A stretch of DNA of 64,000 nucleotides, taken from assembly GCA_036346355.1 (NCBI GenBank), contig CM070572.1, forward strand, positions 58,130,256 to 58,194,255. The letters are read 5' to 3'. The stretch is from Rhipidocladum racemiflorum (lineage: Eukaryota > Streptophyta > Magnoliopsida > Poales > Poaceae). Made by a program: the position numbers and the translations under genes. Of this stretch, positions 23,193 through 34,075 are shown piece after piece; within the stretch, counting starts at the first letter, position 1, and every line of letters begins with the position of its first letter. The notes beneath the pieces were generated by a model that was given only the letters and a program-made list of their open reading frames with translations, was not told where the DNA came from and did no database searches.

Positions 23193-25430
23193 TGTGACAC
23201 CACGGAGTGTCGTAACCTTGTAAAATGTGAATGTTGAGGGCAAAAACATTATGGAATGTGGAATTGGAGATTGAAACCATATGGTATGAGGTTTATTCGC
23301 GTTTCCGGGCTATTTTCGGGAGTTTGGGCCTCTCCGGGGGAGTTCGGGCCCAAGGGGGATGTGTCGTGGGCCTTGGTGGGAGGATTTTTGGGCCCATGAG
23401 GGAGGGGGAGGCAGGTTATCCTGCCTTTGGGGCGTACTCCCCCTGCCCACATGCGCCCCCTCAACCCTAGCCGCCTCTACCTCTTCCCCATGCGCCTCCA
23501 CCTCTCCCCCATGAGCCTCCACCTCTCCCCCATGAGCCTCCACCTCTCCCCTCTCCTCTCCACCCCCTTGCTGCCCTAGGGGAGATCCCCACCTCTCCAC
23601 CCTGCTGTCCTCTCCGTTGGGAGGCTCCGCGACGAGGAGATCCGGCGGAATCGGCGCGAGGAAGGAGATTGCGCGAACCCGGAGAAGATCCGTTGGGTTT
23701 TTGTTGGTCGGGCAAAGGTATGGCCACGGGGATCCTTGGGGTTGGTCTAGAATCTATTCTAAGGGTTAATATCATATTTTTAGATCAATTGGTGGTGCTG
23801 TAATTGGGTAGATTAGATGAAATCTAGAGTTTGCCACGTTCTCTGTTTCGGGCAGCATGAGCAGTCGACCTAGGGTTTGGGTTTTCGCCAATTTAGATTC
23901 GTAATTTGGTCGTCCTCCTGTTGAGTAAGTTGTAGGTAACTTCAATACCTTTCAGTGGGTATAAAGAACGTCCAATTCCGCCAAGCCGTTTGAAAGTTAT
24001 GCTCGTTTTACCGAACGTATTAAAAACTGTGACATGATTGGAATAGATCACGGTATTCTGTAGATTAAACAACTTTAGAGTCCGAATCAGTCTTTCCATA
24101 TACTTAGAAAAAGTTAGGAAATTTTCTAAGCTATGAGAGGATGTACTCGTTTAATCGATTCGGAGTCTTAGAACCCGAGTTATGCCTTTTGAAGGCTGCT
24201 GTCCCGACGGGACAAAACCTCTATTTTTGGGTTTTGCGAGTAGTTTGCGATGTCGGGGTAGAAGAGTGTTTACGTACTGTTTTGTGGACATGATTGTGAG
24301 TGTGTGGTACCTATGTGCAGGTGGTGTGACCCCGGGAGTGCCTTCTACTTCTCGCCAATCCGTCGCCCGTGGTTGAGGCAAGTGTATTGGAATGGGTAGC
24401 GGGTTGTAGTTTGCTAGATTGGTTGAGATTGAAATTGAATATATGATATGTTCACATGCCATGCGTTAATGATTGCCAATGATATGATGAATATGCTTAT
24501 TATGTTATGATGCCATGTGTTAATGTACAAGTTATTTATGATGTTGGCATGTTTGCATACATGGCATGATACATGGCCCGGGCGGTGAGAAAGTCATAAC
24601 TAGTCTGGGGAAGGTCGGTGAGAAAGTTATGACTATTCCGAAGAGCCAATGAGTAAGTCCTACATCGTGATTCCATCCATCGCGGTGTATGGAAGCGAGG
24701 AGTAGGCACCCTCCATCTTCGGGATGGAAGGGGGGAGAGGGTGCACACCGACGGGTGTGTACTCAACCATACCGGTATGAGTTTCCAGGAGATATGTGCA
24801 TCGCATTGCATTGCATTGCATTATATGAGGATGTTATATGATGATGTCAATGATATGCTTATACTATGAATATGAGATGTGTATGATGTCGTATGTGAAA
24901 AGTGGTGATGAAGGTATTGTAATGTATTTTCTTGTTCCATTGCAATATACTTGCTGAGTGATGAACTAACGCTTGTGTTTATGTTGTTTTCTTAGGTACC
25001 ATGAAACCGGCATGCGGGAAAGGGAGCTAGTCACACGTCATCACTTAGCATCACACATATAAACAATGACATGTTCCTTCCTTTAATTGTGATGGTTAAT
25101 TCACTGAACTAAACTGTGGTGTTGATGCTTTGTTGCTTGCCATGAGTAAATGATTAGTCCATATTTGACATGGGATGGATAGGCTTATATCCTTAGCTGT
25201 ATGATGGCTGAAATTCCTGTTTTCTCAAGTTATTGCTACCGTTCTTTTATGCTATCTTGATATGTTAAGATTGTTGTTGCTCAATTCATGGAAAAACAAA
25301 AGAGATGCTGCCGAAATTTTTGGTATTAGCATTTGCTCATTTGCTGTAATTTACATGTAATTGTGGTATTTAGAGGTTGCTTAGTCTATGTTTGGTAGCA
25401 TTTGGGCATATTAAATGCCGGGGTGTTACA
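23193..25430 (-). mobile_element. LTR C (family alpha), inverted relative to B, no matching TSD
   Basis: On the minus strand this segment starts TGTAACACCCCGGCATTTAA (25430) and ends GGTGTCACA (23193). It is colinear with LTRs A and B over about 2.2 kb. The five bases on each side are TTTCG and GTCGC, so there is no target-site duplication. The left neighbour is gag pseudogene sequence and the right neighbour is a truncated family-D LTR, so the two flanks were not one continuous site. It is best explained as a solo LTR formed between two different copies, or by a deletion on one side. The GC-rich block at 23330-23700 corresponds to the 3' part of the LTR. Confidence 0.85.
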
Positions 25431-26748
25431 GTCGCGCACGTTGTGGACAACGTAGCTGATCTGGACCGTTCGATTTAGATTGGACAGTCAAGATTCGATC
25501 GGGTTTCACCGCGTCAAGGGGGATGATGTGGCATGTCCCGGGTGGCGACGCATGGCTCAATCTACACCGTTCGACTACGATCGAACGACTGAGATCGCAT
25601 CTAACTCTACAACACGGGTTAACGCTAACCGTACGATCTAGATCTAACGGCTGAGATCTAATCTAGGCATGGTGCAGTTTACGGCTACGTAGTTCAATCT
25701 AGAGCGTTGGATCTAGATCCAACGGCTGAAAATAGATCTAGAAATCGCAACGTGGATCTCGTTGCGGGGTGACGTGGACTCACCGCGATCGTTGGATCTG
25801 GATCGGACGGCTGACGGAGCTCAAGGACGGCGATGGCGACGCAGTGGCTTGCAGCTGCCGGAGACGAAGACGATGACGAGCCCCGCGGCGCTTCGGGCAC
25901 GTTCCGGCGAGGTGAGTGGTCCTCCCCGACGCGGCTCGATGAAAGGGTTCCGGATCTGGGCACCACCACGGCGGAGAACGGCGGACGACGCCGGAAAACG
26001 GCAAAAACCGCGGCGGACCTCTCCTCCAACTTCGGCGAGCTCTTGCGGCGCGGTTACGGCGGCTTAGGTTCGGTGACCTAGGGCTACGGGTGCGCACGGA
26101 AGAGGAGAGCATGTTGGCAGTGGCGGCGCATTAAATAGGGGCCTCGACTTCCGTGAAATCCGTGGAAACCGAGGTCCACCCAGGCGCGACGGCGGAATCC
26201 GACGAGCGCTCGGAGAGGTGACATGGACGCATCCTGGCCGTCCGCGTGGCTCGATCGACAGTTGGGATCGCACGGGGGCGAGCGGATCCGGTCCGATCCC
26301 CACGTGGGTGACGTGGCTTGATGCTGGCCGTTGGATCTCGATCCAACGATCGCACGGGTTAGGTGTTGGGCTCGGTCCGGCTCGACCGTGGCTCGGGTCC
26401 GACTCGGGCTCGAGTCTGACTCGGGCTCGGTCGCTTGAACAGTGAAACCCATTAGGGTTTTTTCAGTGATTTAATAATTAAATAAATTCCTAGAAATTCA
26501 AATAAATCGATAAAAATAGCAAAATAATCAGAAAAATACCAGAAAAATTCTGGAAAATACTTTGAGACATTTTAGACTCAAATAAAATATTTCCAACAAA
26601 ATTTTATTTATAACTTTTGATTCTTTAATTATTTCAAAAGGGAATAAATTCAAATTAAATCCAAATAAATCCCAGAAAATTTCAAAAATTCTCAAAAGTG
26701 TAAAATAACATTTAAATATATGAAAAGCAAAAGTTTGGGTGTTACAGG
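25431..26748 (-). mobile_element. Truncated LTR of family D
   Basis: The segment ends on the plus strand with AGTTTGGGTGTTACA, like solo LTR D (33109). It shares with it the series of words based on GATCTAGATC and GGACGGTCGAGATCT, the GC-rich interior (25780-26440) and the AT-rich end with AATTTTATTT. It corresponds to D positions about 31970-33109. The other 2.3 kb of the LTR is missing at the junction with LTR C. It could be the 5' LTR of the minus-strand gag element, since both would read leftwards, but the primer-binding site is not present to prove this. Confidence 0.7.
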
Positions 26749-26794
26749 ATTGTAGCTGCTCGATAGCACTGTATGATATAATACTTATCACAGC

Positions 26795-27076
26795 TCCAAC
26801 CCAAGAATTGCGATAATGTCCTGAAGTTCTTTGTAACGTTGTAAAGTTTGCTTAACTCTTTGCGCAGTTTCATAATGTTCGTTGCCAACGATCCTAGGCT
26901 GTAACATAGTTGAGGTTGAATCTAAAGGATCTACTGTTGGATGAATACCCTTGGAAGCTAATCCTCTGGAAAGTACGGTAGTAGCATCCAAATGTGCAAA
27001 TGTTGTGGCAGGAGCAGGGTCGGTCAAATTGTCCGCAGGTACATAAACTGCTTGGATCGAAGTTATAGATCCCTTT
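26795..27076 (-). pseudogene. atpB: Plastid atpB fragment (nuclear insertion of plastid DNA)
   Basis: The minus strand encodes a stretch that matches the ATP synthase CF1 beta subunit from GSITSIQAVYVPAD to YKELQDIIAILGL, with PAPATTFAHLDATTVLSRGL in between. That is about 94 residues, stopping just before the DELSEED motif. A frame of about 95 codons remains open. Some residues differ from the usual plastid protein (for example KGIHPTVDP for KGIYPAVDP), consistent with a relaxed nuclear copy. There is no start codon, transit peptide or rest of the gene, so it is a transferred fragment and not expressed as ATP synthase. An indirect route through mitochondrial DNA is possible. Confidence 0.88.
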
Positions 27077-28345
27077 TCTATATCATATTGTAATCACACG
27101 TTTGACAAACCTACCAACTTGTTCTCTAAACATCAAAGCTCTACCTGTGAGACAGTTCCTTCATCCCTTGGAGCCTATTGGAGCTTGGAAGACTTTGAAA
27201 TCGCTACTAAATTTTGCAAGAATCTCATGTGGGTAACAAACTTAGGAGGTTCATTTACCAAAAATATCCCCCAAGTAAATGTAAATGGCTAGGTAAATAT
27301 AGCTCCATTCTTTCTCTCTTTTCCATGGATATTGAAACAATAGGATAGCAAAACCCAAACAGCCGCCTCCTATACTGGCTAACTGGCATACTCTCTTGAG
27401 TCTTGAATCTTACATTCCAGCTTCCAGCATTTTCTTTATGTCAAGATCCAACTGTCTTAAAAAAATACTTCATTATTCTCTTACAATGGATCTTTACACT
27501 TTAAAGAGAACATGAAGCCTACTGAATACACACACAATTCCTAGATAGCCTACTCAACTTTACGGGCAGGTAAGTCTTTGTAATTTTCAACCACACACCA
27601 AGATTCTTCATATTCACCAATAGAGATGATTGAAAAAACAGCCACAGCACCTCACGGTTGCCATGAACCATTGTTGGACATATTAAGTTGACCAGAAATC
27701 TTATCCTTACATGCTGGGAAATGAAGCTAAAAGAACCAACCTGCTGTTTATCGATGGTGCCAAAATGGTGGAACTGGCTATTGCACCATACACACACATG
27801 TGAGCATGCACTTTCTGTGTTTTTGTATAAGTGTAATAGACTCATAGACATTATCAGCATAAATATTGTTGTTCATATGTAAGAGGCAACTTGGTGAGTT
27901 TGCACTTTCTGCATTTTTGTTGGACATTTTGTTATGTCAGCAGCATCAGGAGCTCAATGCTACATAGAAATGCTTTCAAGAATTTTGGACTTAATAGCTC
28001 TATTTGATGACCAAACTACTGCGGACAACATAATAAAAGCTAAAAGGATGCATGTTAACTCATAAATGGAAAGTTAAATGTTAAATGCAATTATTCAGAT
28101 ATGTTTACAAATGTCTTGTGCCAAGAATGTATCATCAAAATGATTTCACACCCTTTATATCATACCCCTACATTTTTTTGATCAATGCTATAATTAATAT
28201 GATCAATGCTAGAGTTTAGGCTGCATAACCTATGCATCTCCCATTCGAGAGTGCTTGTTTATAAATATGCTGAAATGGCATATTTATAAATTAGCAATCT
28301 CGAATTGTCCACATTTTTTTGGACAGTTCGACGATATGTGGTTCG
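27077..28345. other. Unassigned AT-rich sequence
   Basis: No domain, element ends or RNA gene was recognised. Frames of up to 113 codons exist (27519-27860, minus), but they overlap an opposite frame and have no visible motif. The position between the atpB fragment and CACTA-2 means it may be internal CACTA-2 sequence or older insertions. Confidence 0.35.
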
Positions 28346-28514
28346 GGCAAATACTTGAGCTGTTGTACAACTCTAGAGAAAGTTTCGGCAGCATCTCCCT
28401 GGTGTTCTATGGATACACACCCTCTTGACCTGTTGTCGAGACGTGTATTTGGAGAATAGCAGGGAGATGCTGCCAAAATTTTCTCTAGAGTTATACAACG
28501 GCTTAGGAACTTAC
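28346..28514. repeat. 165-bp foldback (near-perfect inverted repeat)
   Basis: The left arm (about 28350-28418) reads TTGTACAACTCTAGAGAAAG then TTTCGGCAGCATCTCCCTGG. The right arm (about 28443-28514) is its inverted copy with a few changes, and about 25 bases form the loop. The motif GGCAGCATCTCC, present at 28387-28398 and inverted at 28463-28474, also lies near the 5' end of family-alpha LTRs (9910, 19283, and 25301-25312 inverted with one change). The RNA would fold into a long hairpin. Confidence 0.8.
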
Positions 28515-28804
28515 TTGAATCACATATCATCGAATGGGATTAGGACCTAACCTAATTAGAGAGTAGGAGTCATCGTTGGTATGTACTTAGTTGGTCAACA
28601 GATAGATGTTTCTTTAAGATCATCCATTAATCTATTAGTTAGTACAATTATATTGTATGAACTATCCATTAATTTGTTAATTTATTACAATATGATTTCT
28701 CTCATGTGAAATATTACCATGTTAGATATATGAATTGCTTTTTCATGAAGTTTAGGTTTCACATATATGTGTGTGTGTGTATTCAAAATGTCTTAAAGAG
28801 AGAT
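28515..28804. other. AT-rich spacer before the CACTA-2 coding remnant
   Basis: No gene is seen. A short GT-rich run (TATATGTGTGTGTGTGTAT) lies near 28763-28781. Confidence 0.4.
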
Positions 28805-28969
28805 CACCGGCTCAACGCTAGAGAGAGAAGAAGGTGTTGCTGAGGCGCCACCGAGTAAGGTCAGAAAGGGCCAAGGACCGAATAAAGGGGCCACATGGAG
28901 AACTTCGCAAGTTCTCCACGTTGATGCCACGGGGGTTTGCACGGGTCCTCACAAGTGTAAGGGGCGCTA

Positions 28970-29540
28970 TTCATCTTTTCTCGGCCAATTGGTGAGGGAG
29001 AGAGTGCTGATCACAGTTAAGGACTGGAGGAAGGAAGTCAGCACTGAGTAGAAGAACCGGCTGTTGGATGAAGTTAAGGGAAAATGGATTATACCAGAGG
29101 AAGATGAAATCAATGCGAGATGGTATGCCTTGAAGAGAATGGGTGTGGCTTTGAGGCATTTCACGGTTGTCATGCATGCTGAGTACGTGTTGAAAGGCTG
29201 TACTCCCTTCCAAAGGTATCCGTTTGTTACTCTTGAGGTTTGGGAGGAGTTCACAAGAATGAGGAATATGCCCAAAGCAAAGAAGCTGAGAGAGAGGAAC
29301 ATCGCTATACAGAGGCATAACACACACACGCACCACCTTAGTTCTAGTGGCTATGTAGGGAAGAAGGCAGAGTGGGCGTGACTAGCCGAGGAGTGTGCAA
29401 ACTCTGGGACAACGATGCCTTACTCCCACATATGTGAGGAGCGGGCATGTGACTGGGTATTAGCAAGGACGAAGAAAACCTCCGACGGTCAGATTGTGGT
29501 TCCAAACCCAACAACCGCACAGATCATCTCCACCATCGTA
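28970..29540 (+). pseudogene. Ptta/En/Spm transposase-type domain (PF03004-like), CACTA-2
   Basis: The frame contains RERVLITVKDWRKEV (about 28995) and a TAG at 29049. It continues as 29052-29381 with GKWIIPEEDEINARWYALKR, LRHFTVVMHAEYVLKGCTPF and HLSSSGYVGKKAEW. After a TGA at 29379 the frame resumes with ACDWVLARTKKTSDGQIVVP to about 29520. This is the order seen in the Transposase_24 family of plant CACTA accessory proteins. Two in-frame stops make it a pseudogene. The reading frame appears to continue after LTR D at 33115 with the LALGKPDHKGRVLA block. Confidence 0.75.
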
Positions 29541-29674
29541 AGACATCTAACATAGTACATTACAGCTAACCATCCCCGTTGTATTTTAGTACTAACTTAT
29601 ATTCGCTTCCTGCAGGAGGAGGTAAGCCAGCAGAAAGAGCAGGATACATTTCAAAGCCAAGGGTCGAGGGACAT

Positions 29675-32600
29675 TGTCGGGACCCCGAATTTGCAAATCC
29701 GGACCCTCTGTGTATTCAGCACTAGTCCAGGAACGCGCTAGTGCACACAGTCTTAACATTGGTAAATATCACAATCATACCATTCGATAGTATCAAAGTA
29801 CTTTATTTAAATAACCAAAGTGGTTACTCGACCTTATGGCCAAGTTACAAATATATGCCTCATAAGGCGAAGCTTATTAAAAGAGAGATAATAGCAGCGG
29901 AAAATCAAATAACTTCGTGGCACCATCCAAGATACCACGCAATGGGCTCGCTTCCCTAAGTAGACGGATCCTCTTGGAATTCCTCCTCCGTGGCGTAATC
30001 TCCTCTTCAACTGGTGTTGTGTTGAGGCAAGGGTGAGTACTTGGTACTCGGCAAGTCATGCAGAATGCAGGCTAATATACTATATGCATGGCTTGGTACA
30101 AAGGAGTAGCTCAAGGTATATTTGCGATGCTTGACTTTTGACAAGTAATATAAGTAGATTAAAGCGAGAAATAAGTAAAGCGTAAATAACTTTTCAAGAA
30201 GTTTAGTAAACATTTTTCCCCATCCTAAACCACATTTTCATCATCTTCATTATTAAACCAAACCAACCTTTCAAATCCAAGTTATTTTGAAAGTCTAACC
30301 CTTGACTGTAATCCCGAGCATTGTCGATCGTGGACTCGGCTATTTAAATAGATTCTAAACTCTGCAGAGGTTATGCACTTTACCCACAAGATACAGTCAA
30401 ACACCACAAAGGCGAGTTCCGTAACAAAGTCTTTGAAACCTCTAACAATACAAGTGGTCCTCCCGGTTATTGCGCACTAACCCTTCCCTTCGCTAAGGCG
30501 AAGTCTAGGCCAATCAACCGTTAGATGGGTACTGGCCTCGGCCCAGACGCTCCCGCATAACTTACACAAAGGGTGTAGTTGACCTCACGAGGTCCCACAG
30601 CAGTGCGTTATTAGCAACTTAGTCAACTAGGTCCGTCCATTCTGAGACATGTGGTTGCACGTTAGACCAGTTCAAAGGCTTGCAAGGTTAAGTCCTTAGG
30701 GTGACCAGGGCAAGACTACAGAAGAACCAAATCAACATCCCCGATGCCACAACTGGCCCACCTGATTACTCTTGCCACATGCCCCGGTCGAAAACCGTTT
30801 ATCAAACCCTAGTTGATTACCATGCACCACGTGCCATCAACATCACATGATACTTTTCCAAAACAGGTTCAATATATCATTAAGTCAATATTAACATTTG
30901 ATTGTCCAAAACCATGTCATGAGCACGAGCGAGTCTAAGCGATACTACAGGTCTATAACCCATGTTGGCAATTTAATAATGTCCAACTAGTAATCCACAA
31001 CTAGGGTGACAAGGGTCATGGCACATACTTAAATAATCAAGGTGTCATACAGCAAATTGGTACTTATCTAACCCCCATGTTTAAACAAAGTATTTTTCTA
31101 ATTGAACTAGCATGCAATAGTTTAAATCAAAATAGATTTGAAATAGGATCAACATGGTCAAAGCACAACTTGCCTTCAAAAAGTACTTGTTCTTGGTCTT
31201 GAGTTGGATCTGAGTCAATACTTCTCCTTGAATCCTTCAGGTACTTCAACGTCTACTCGTAAAGCGTGCAAATAGCAAAACACAAATAAACAATAGGCAA
31301 AAACATCCCAAAACTCCAAATAAAATCCATAAACAGAGAGAACATAATTTTCGGATTTTTAGAAGCTGGAATAAATCAAATTTGGAGTTAAACGCAAAAG
31401 TTATGATTATTTAAAGTTTAAATAATCGATTAAATAATTTTACAGAGAAAAACTTTAGTCCAAAATTAAATAAAATTTATATTTAAGTAGATCTTAATTT
31501 TATACAAATTTAGAAATTTGAATCACTCAAATCGGAGTTGAAACGCAAAAGTTATAAGCGTTTGAAGTTTGAAACAAAATCAAATCATTATTTCGAATTA
31601 ATAAATCATTTTCTTTTGGAAATTAATTATTGCGTCGGCATGGACACGTGGCAGCCTCGATTGGTTGGTGGCGTCGGTAGGTCCATGGACTTGGTCCACG
31701 CTCGGCTCGGGTCTCGTGGACTCGGTCCCACGACTCACGTGTCGGCCCGACATGTGGGCCCACTCGGGTAGCGTCATCGGCCGACGTCGGCGGGGACTCA
31801 CCACGGTGGCGACATGTGGACCGCGGACGTCATGGGTGACGTCGGCGCTTGGCTGGATTAGCCAGCGACTTGCGGGCCCTCGACACGCGGGCCGGCGTGT
31901 CGGCGTCACCTGCCAGCGTGGGCCAGCGGCCGCGGCGGTCGAGCTTCCCAACACGTGGCGCAATCCCGGCCGTTGATTTGAAATTCAGCGGTCGGCGATT
32001 AGATCCAGGGTTAACGCGTTGAATCTACTCGATGATCGTGGGCGTTCGATCTAGATCGGACGGTCGAGATCTAATCCTATAATAATCACTACTACGACGC
32101 GTGGCGATTGTGAACCGTTGGATCTTGATCCAGCGGTCGATCTAACCGGGTTTGGAACACGTGAACTCACCTCAACCGCACGATCAAGATCGGACGGTCC
32201 CACGAGCTCGCGAGGGTGATGGCGGCAGCGGCGGTGCTGCGACCACCGGAGGCGAACGACGACGAGCCCGATGGCGTTCCGGGGTTGCTCGGCGAGATGA
32301 GTCCTCCCAGGTGCGTCTCGTCACGGGGATTAGGATCTGGCTCTTCTCGGCGGAAGGCAGCGACGGCGGAATCGAGCAAAAACCGCGGCGAGTGGCGCTC
32401 AACTCTGGCGAGCTTCGCCAGACGGCAATAAGCGGCGGCTTTCAGGCGAGATGGCTCGAACGGAGTGCGCAAGGATGAGGGCAACCTCGGGCGTGACCAG
32501 GGCTTTAAATAGCCTCGGCGTTCGTGCGAGGCGGAAACCTAATTCTGGCGGCGGCGGCGGCGAGTCCGGCTCGGACTCGGCGGAGACGATGGCGCTCGGC

Positions 32601-33109
32601 CGTCCGCGTGCACGATCAACGCCACGATCGCGGCGATCGGATCCGGGCGGATACGGCTCGAGCCGTCTGGCGGATCTCGGTAGTTGGATCTTGATCCAAC
32701 GGTTAGGATTGATTAGGGTTTTAATTTGGTTTGATCGAGTCAAGCGGCTCGGGTGGACTCGAGTCCGACTCGGTTCCGACTTCGATCGGATGAAACGATA
32801 CTCGACCGAGTTGGATTTCAATGATTTAATATTTAAAATAATTCCCGATAATTCATTTAATTCATTAAAAATAGCAAATGACTCGGAAAAATTCGAAAAA
32901 TTCGGAAAATATTTTGGATCATTTTGGACTCAAATAAAATATTTCCAACAAAATTTTATTTGCAAAATTAAATTCTTTAATTATTTCAAAATGGAATAAA
33001 TTCAAATAAATTCCAAATAAATCCAAATAAATTCCAGAAAATTCCAAAAATTCACCAAAGTGCCAAATCACACATGAATTTAAGAGAAGCAAAATTTTGG
33101 GGTGTTACA
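29675..33109 (-). mobile_element. Solo LTR D (3.4 kb), TSD GACAT
   Basis: On the plus strand the segment starts TGTCGGGACCCCGAATTTGC and ends TTTTGGGGTGTTACA. GACAT flanks it at 29670-29674 and 33110-33114. It contains no gag or pol. The minus orientation is chosen because that strand begins TGTAACACCCC, like the alpha LTRs, but this is an inference. The interior holds a GC-rich block (31640-32800) with several GATCTAGATC-type palindromes, and AT-rich ends. It disrupts the CACTA-2 coding region. At 3435 bp it is long for an LTR. An alternative is a non-autonomous element with very little internal sequence. Confidence 0.88.
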
Positions 33110-33114
33110 GACAT

Positions 33115-33767
33115 CCTATTTTTGGCACTTGGGAAGCCCGATCATAAGGGTCGAGTGCTTGCCGCATGTGCGGGGCATACGAAGAGGTCCTTCTTCCAAG
33201 AGAAGAGTGCTTCCAATGCCAGCGTGCGCCTGAGGGCCCAGGTGAAGGAGGTGAAGGAGGAGATGAGGGAGGTGCTGATGGAAGAGATAATGGCATGTGA
33301 GGAACACTTCAAGGCCGAGATAATGGCAATGATCTCCTAGAGTCAGAGTCAAGTAGCCTCGATTGTGATATGCCCTAGCAGCTGTGCTTCCAAAAATGAT
33401 CAGCCCTGTCCCCACCTTAAGGTAAAAAGTGTTTCTGACTAAAAGATACATGATTAAGCTTAACAATAATTACGATCAAGTTGCACAATTCTTGCAGGCT
33501 CCTACCAAGTGCCAGCTAGTCCTGATTGAAGACAGATTTATCATTGAGGCTGAACGCAAGGTTGCATTTCCAAGCAAGGAGGATGACATGGTGCATGGTA
33601 GACCTTTGGGTAAGGGCTACATGAGGGCGCAGGTGGACTACATCCAAGATGATTTCCTATCTCATGTGCTGGAGTTCCCCCCGAATGAAGATATCACCAC
33701 TCTCGGGCAAGCACGAATGTCATTCATCAAGTGGCCCACAGCGGGTGTCATACTGCAGAAGGTATAA
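33115..33767 (+). pseudogene. CACTA-2 accessory protein, middle part
   Basis: Immediately after LTR D the frame reads LFLALGKPDHKGRVLAACAG, then a charged helix-like stretch with EVKEEMREVLMEEIM (33074-33340 frame). After a stop, 33429-33767 encodes QLVLIEDRFIIEAERKVAFP and ends HVLEFPPNEDITTLGQARMS-type sequence. This order follows that of CACTA accessory proteins between the transposase-type domain and the Ulp1 peptidase. The region is broken by a stop at 33338 and by probable introns. Confidence 0.6.
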
Positions 33768-33829
33768 AACCCCTAGTCTTGTCCATCATTTAATTACTAC
33801 AACACATCACATTACATATGCATGTGCTT

Positions 33830-33925
33830 TACATGTTACTGCTCCTGCTCCTGCTACTCCACCTGCTCCTGCTGCTGCACCTACTATGCCAACTGCACCT
33901 ACAACTTCTTCGGCTCCTAAATAGA
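33830..33925 (+). repeat. GCTCCTGCT-type Ala/Pro repeat in CACTA-2
   Basis: Repeated GCTCCTGCTCC and GCACCTACT units encode an Ala-Pro-Thr-rich linker between the middle block and the Ulp1-like domain. Confidence 0.6.
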
Positions 33926-34075
33926 GTGCACAGCTGGTGCGCAAAAGGACTACTAGCACGCTAACGAAAGATCCACAGGAGAGCTCAGAGAATTCTTCTA
34001 TGAAGGAGACAGTTGTCAGAGACCACAGAGCCCCCTAAAGATTCTAAGGGGTTCGTACATGGAAAGCCCCTTGTC

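Noticed and set aside
26788..27027. A nuclear gene for an ATP synthase beta subunit
   Set aside because: Only about 94 of some 500 codons are present, with plastid-type sequence and no transit peptide or exons around it.
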